This document shows positions 60,701-64,000 of a DNA stretch of 64,000 bases, piece by piece. This stretch comes from Opisthocomus hoazin (Eukaryota; Chordata; Aves; Opisthocomiformes; Opisthocomidae): the NCBI RefSeq assembly GCF_030867145.1, contig NC_134454.1:65020308-65084307 (forward strand), written 5' to 3'. The notes below the pieces were generated by a model. The model did no database searches and was not told where the DNA came from. It saw nothing but the letters and a program-made list of their open reading frames with translations. A program made the position numbers and the translations under genes. Each line of letters begins with the position of its first letter. Position 1 is the first letter of the stretch.

Positions 60701-62702
60701 CAAAAGTACCATACTTAATACTTCTGTTGCTTTAGCTCAGATACAGTCTCTACTACATTTTTCCTTTCCCTCTTTGAGACCATCATGTTGCAGTAGTAAC
60801 ACGGCAGAATAATCTGGCTGGCCTTTCAAGCACCCTAAAAGTTTGGTCTTGATCTGCGGAGCTCTGTTTGGCTACACAGAAGTAACATCCTGGTACACTG
60901 AAACGCAGTTATTACTACACCGTTCAAGCAAGATGAGGCAGACTGTAATTTACTAACGCGATGACAGAACCTCATCAAAGTAGAAAAGTCTAACGTACTT
61001 AAAAATTACAGCCACAAAAATCTTCTGACGCAGAGATAAACAAGAGGTAAGTAACATGTTCTCAGGCCTTTGAGAAAGCAGTTCACTGGCACGAGAGGTG
61101 GTGCCTTCGGCTGAACTGTGCGCAACATACAGATTTCTGACAGAAAGTTATTGCAGAAAATACTTCCTGAAAGTTCACAGTTAAGTCAGAAGTGGCACTG
61201 ATGTGCACTGTAGCTACTTCGTAACGTTAATAGATAACCTAAACTTAAACCTAAATCACAGATGTGATAATCCGTGGCAAATAAAGTGGTGTGATATCAT
61301 TTCTAAAGAAGTGAGAATAACATAACAGAGCTTCTTAAGATGTCTCCTACTTTAGTTTCAAATGCTTTATTGACTCAAAAGGAGTATTAAAACAACGTAT
61401 CGCTCATATAGCATCACTGTTTAAATGCAATAGTATTGGAAATCCTATAAATATCGACACAGAAATAGGTATAAAAATTAATTTTAAAGATTGCAGTGAA
61501 ATTATTTTTTTCTCAGTTAATAGCACAAAAAAACACTTCTTAAAAGGTACAGTAGTATGGCTCTCCCACCTATAATCATGCTTTTAAATACCACAGACAT
61601 CGCGCACTCCAAGAAGAGATGAGGAAAACGCAACATTGTTTCTGCAAATATCTCCAAATACCTAAAGCTGCTTCAAACAGGCGGGGGCACAACCATTTCA
61701 GGCAAATATTAGTATTTAGAAAAATGGGACTTCATATATGTGGAGGAAAACAACACCGGAAATCTTCGTGAATCTGCCTTGAACAAGAAATAAAGACATG
61801 CATGTAGCATGTGTATTTCCCACAGTGGCACAGCATCTGAAAAAGAAGAGTCAAAGAGCTGCCTTCAAACTAAACCAACCATGTTTCAGAAACTCTGCTC
61901 AAAATCAGCAAGGTTGCATAGCTGAAACAGAAAAATTGTGTGCTGGTTCTTACACAAAGCAGTTAATGTAAGCAAAGGAGGTGCAAGTTGTGTCTACAGA
62001 TGAAAATACTTACTTTGAGGTCTGGGACTACTTTTTCTGTCTGGGAACTTAATTAACGGAGTATGTGGCTTGACTACCTAGAAGGCGGCAAGGTAGTAGG
62101 AGAAACAAGGAGAATAAAACATATTTCCAGATACACAATGACCTTCACAACAAACTGGAACATGCAACGCATTAAACGACCACTTCTATACCGCTGTTCT
62201 CTGCACCGCCACTCTGACACCCAGCTTACAGAGCTTTAGCAGGTGGAACTGCCCTCTGCGCTCTGCCTGTAGGTATTTATTCAGCCGGCTGGATGACAGT
62301 GGAGAGTTCCTTGAAGGAGTTTTACAGCTCGGCAGCCGAAGCCTGGCTGTTTTTGAAACACGCCTCTTGGAGAAGCCTCCCCGTCTCACCTTCACCTTGA
62401 GGAGGGACGGCTCGGAAAGCAGCCGCCGGCCAGCGTCCTCCTCTCCTGAACCAAAGGGCGCGGGCTGCCCTGCAGCCCTTCGCTGCCAGAGACCCGGGCA
62501 CTGGCATCAAATGACCGGCGACACCGGGGAGGCCCCGCCTCGCGCGTCTTGCCCCGCTCCAAGGACACCGGCCTCCCCGGCGGGGCCCTGGGTCCCCGGC
62601 TGCCGCAGGCCAGGCGAGGTCCGCCGCCCTCCCCGCCCCGGGGCGCGGGCCGAGCGCCGTTACCTGAACGACCCTTGTAGCGGCCGCCATCTTACTGCCC
62701 AT
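57742..62702 (-). CDS. MRPS36: MRPS36/KGD4, 2-oxoglutarate dehydrogenase complex subunit 4, complete
   Basis: Four coding exons on the minus strand: 62664-62702, 62014-62077, 59036-59238 and 57742-57759. They total 324 nt, 107 aa plus stop, near the human length of about 103. The protein was first called mitochondrial ribosomal protein S36. It is now known as KGD4, which links the E3 subunit to the core of the mitochondrial 2-oxoglutarate dehydrogenase complex. Seen: start MGSKMAAATRVVQ, VVKPHTPLIKFPDRK, a divergent Ser-rich middle, then LPQKYRRKLMSDEEIEYIQ and RGGPE, all close to human at both ends. The start codon is followed in frame by a second ATG at codon 5; the first matches the human MGSKMA context. 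The coding end lies less than 700 bp from the CDK7 start codon. Confidence 0.96.
59036..59238 (-). CDS. MRPS36: MRPS36 coding exon 3
   Basis: 203 nt beginning in phase 1 and ending CAA before GTAAGT. The first two thirds (Ser/Gln-rich) differ from human. The end, LARTLPQKYRRKLMSDEEIE, aligns with human TLPQKYRRKLVSQEEME. Acceptor is GTTTCAG. Confidence 0.95.
62014..62077 (-). CDS. MRPS36: MRPS36 coding exon 2
   Basis: 64 nt reading VVKPHTPLIKFPDRKSS then PRPQ and one base. Acceptor CTTCTAG, donor GTAAGT. VVKPHTPLI is the most conserved block of the family. Confidence 0.95.
62664..62702 (-). CDS. MRPS36: MRPS36 coding exon 1
   Basis: Thirteen codons, MGSKMAAATRVVQ, then donor GTAACG. It sits in a GC-rich island, 52 bp from the edge of a 21-bp minisatellite. 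Confidence 0.94.
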
Positions 62703-62754
62703 GCTGAGCCCCCTCTGCCGCGCACAGCCGCCCGCGCACCAGGGGCGCTGCCGG

Positions 62755-63111
62755 GCCACGCCCGCGGTGGGTGGGGCCACGCCCGCGGTGGGTGGGGCCA
62801 CGCCCGCGGTGGGTGGGGCCACGCCCGCGGTGGGTGGGGCCACGCCCGCGGTGGGTGGGGCCACGCCCGCGGTGGGTGGGGCCACGCCCGCGGTGGGTGG
62901 GGCCACGCCCGCGGTGGGTGGGGCCACGCCCGCGATGGGTGGGGCCACGCCCGCGGTGGGTGGGGCCACGCCCGCGGTGGGTGGGGCCACGCCCGCGGTG
63001 GGTGGGGCCACGCCCGCGGTGGGTGGGGCCACGCCCGCGGTGGGTGGGGCCACGCCCGCGGTGGGTGGGGCCACGCCCGCGGTGGGTGGGGCCACGCCCG
63101 CGGTGGGCGGT
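62755..63111. repeat. 21-bp GC-rich minisatellite, 17 units
   Basis: Seventeen head-to-tail copies of a 21-bp unit, GCCACGCCCGCGGTGGGTGGG. Units are nearly identical: I see one G-to-A change at 62935 and a T-to-C change in the last unit. Each unit has three CpGs and, on the minus strand, a GGGCGTGGC and CCACCCAC pair resembling Sp/KLF GC-box and CACCC-box sites. The array lies between the CENPH 3' end and the MRPS36 start codon. All six frames are open because the unit length is a multiple of three, which explains the long repetitive open frames here. These are not genes. Confidence 0.97.
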
Positions 63112-63164
63112 GCCCGGCGGTAGGGCTGTGTCAAAACAAACAGGGCAATTGATGTAGGCGGTAA

Positions 63165-63672
63165 AAATGATACATAATACTTTAATAAGCAAAAAGAAGA
63201 AAAAAAAGCCAAGGAGTGATGAGCGTGGGCTTTCCGCGGGGGCAGAGCAGGGCCGCGCGCCCCCGTGCGGTGCCCACGGGAAGAGGGGCAGAGACGGCAG
63301 AGCCTTGGTCTAAGGACAATTCTACATAAAAGCCTGAAATATGCAAGGTTATTCTTGTGCTGTTGCCGCCTTCCAGAGGGGAACGAGGACGCGGGAAACT
63401 GGACAGCTGTGAAGTTGCTCTTCTGGGCGTTTCACTGGCTGCATCGCCTCTTCAAACATTTACTGTGTACCAGGAATTAACCCTTTGCTTCCAAGAGCTG
63501 CGTGGCCACATTCTGCCTGTTCAGGGAGAAAAACTTCCAGGAAGGTTAAATTTTCAATTCACTGAAGCGTGCTTTCATGATGCATATTAATCTATCATAA
63601 TGCATGTTAATCTACCAAGTTTAGGACACTGATTACAAACACCGCGTGAAATCAAACTCCTTTTCTCCTGAC
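63165..63672 (-). other. CENPH: Probable CENPH 3' UTR
   Basis: Follows the CENPH stop. The only plausible poly(A) signal before the minisatellite is a minus-strand ATTAAA at 63181-63186. It contains two near copies of an ATGCATATTAATCTA-type 18-mer at about 63580-63616. The end is inferred. Confidence 0.4.
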
Positions 63673-63765
63673 TCACGGAAAACAGACATCTTTTTCAAGC
63701 TGTAGAACAATTGCCTTTAGGGATGGATCTTCTGCCCAGTTAACTCTGCTTCCAATTATGATATT
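63673..63765 (-). CDS. CENPH: CENPH, centromere protein H, last coding exon (rest beyond right edge)
   Basis: After acceptor TTCTTATAG the minus strand reads 30 codons and TGA: NIIIGSRVNWAEDPSLKAIV then LQLEKDVCFP. Human CENPH ends NLILGSKVNWAEDPALKEIV, LQLEKNVDMM, so the match is strong and the final few residues differ. CENP-H is a coiled-coil subunit of the constitutive centromere-associated network and works with CENP-I, -K and -M at the kinetochore. Its position upstream of MRPS36 on the same strand is the same order as in human. The coiled-coil region and the start lie outside the window; bases 63766-64000 are intron with no further exon recognised. Confidence 0.92.
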   Translation of the reverse strand, partial: NIIIGSRVNWAEDPSLKAIVLQLEKDVCFP

Positions 63766-64000
63766 CTATAAGAAAGAAAGATTATTGGTTAAAGAAAGCC
63801 TTCAAAAAGGACTACTCTGCGTAAAATCTCTCAAAAGCAGTTGTTTTTTAATTTTTATTTCAGAAGCCCTTGAAATTCACAGCAGTGTTTTAAGTTGGCA
63901 GGATGGGGGGACAGAGGAGATCGTTCTAGATCCTATTGTCAACACACAGGCAAAAAAACCCAAACAACCCAAAACCCAGTCCTTTGAATTTCCTGGAGGT

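Larger units (their letters stand above)
57760..62663 (-). other. MRPS36 introns 3, 2 and 1 (exons 3 and 2 excepted)
   Basis: Introns 57760-59035, 59239-62013 and 62078-62663. No mobile element or further exon recognised; an A-rich tract lies near 60352-60377. Confidence 0.8.
62400..63120. promoter_or_regulatory. MRPS36: CpG-rich MRPS36 promoter region
   Basis: G+C- and CpG-rich sequence spanning MRPS36 exon 1, the start of its intron 1 and the minisatellite. No TATA box is obvious, typical of housekeeping promoters. The transcription start is not determined. Confidence 0.7.

Noticed and set aside
62755-63111. Regular repeat array considered as a CRISPR
   Set aside because: Units are directly adjacent without spacers and the genome is vertebrate; it is a minisatellite.
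62322-63212. Open frames of 128-296 codons with 7-residue repeats on both strands
   Set aside because: They are translations of the 21-bp minisatellite, whose unit length is a multiple of three. The minus frame only overlaps the 13-codon MRPS36 exon 1 by chance.
63766-64000. Search for a second CENPH exon
   Set aside because: No reading matching the CENP-H coiled coil with splice signals was found before the window ends.

Overview
The window is vertebrate nuclear DNA, almost certainly from a bird. It has split genes with GT-AG introns, CpG islands at promoters, CR1 LINE 3' ends (two long reverse-oriented copies and one short tail) and several LTR types I recognise as avian. Four genes were assembled exon by exon by reading spliced frames on the minus strand. 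All four are known to me as Z-linked in chicken, so this is probably a Z chromosome segment. I cannot name the species.

Layout, all genes on the minus strand, so transcription runs right to left. (1) 63673-64000: last coding exon of CENPH plus its 3' UTR; the rest of the gene lies beyond the right edge. (2) 57742-62702: complete MRPS36/KGD4, 4 coding exons, 107 aa. (3) 35602-57066: complete CDK7, 12 coding exons, 343 aa. (4) 7-25885: first five coding exons of SERINC5; the gene runs off the left edge. Every exon join listed keeps the reading frame and uses a GT donor and AG acceptor.

CENPH, MRPS36 and CDK7 are tightly packed head to tail, with less than 1 kb from one coding end to the next coding start, as in human 5q13.2. 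SERINC5 next to CDK7 is not the human arrangement. The genes do unrelated jobs: kinetochore, mitochondrial 2-oxoglutarate dehydrogenase, TFIIH/CAK kinase and membrane lipid scramblase/restriction factor. The cluster therefore reflects conserved synteny rather than a pathway.

The accessory content is in introns. SERINC5 intron 1 holds two diverged copies of a ~540 bp LTR and a ~1.1 kb LTR with internal repeats. CDK7 intron 9 holds a degenerate tRNA-Leu-primed endogenous retrovirus interrupted by a CR1. CDK7 intron 6 holds a solo LTR and CDK7 intron 3 a CR1. Other notable sequences are a 17-copy, 21-bp GC-rich minisatellite just upstream of the MRPS36 start codon, a (CT)n tract serving as the polypyrimidine tract of CDK7 intron 1, and a perfect 18-bp hairpin in SERINC5 intron 1. 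I found no CRISPR array, tRNA, rRNA or credible new protein-coding system. Most long open frames in the window are by-products of CpG islands, LTRs or the minisatellite.
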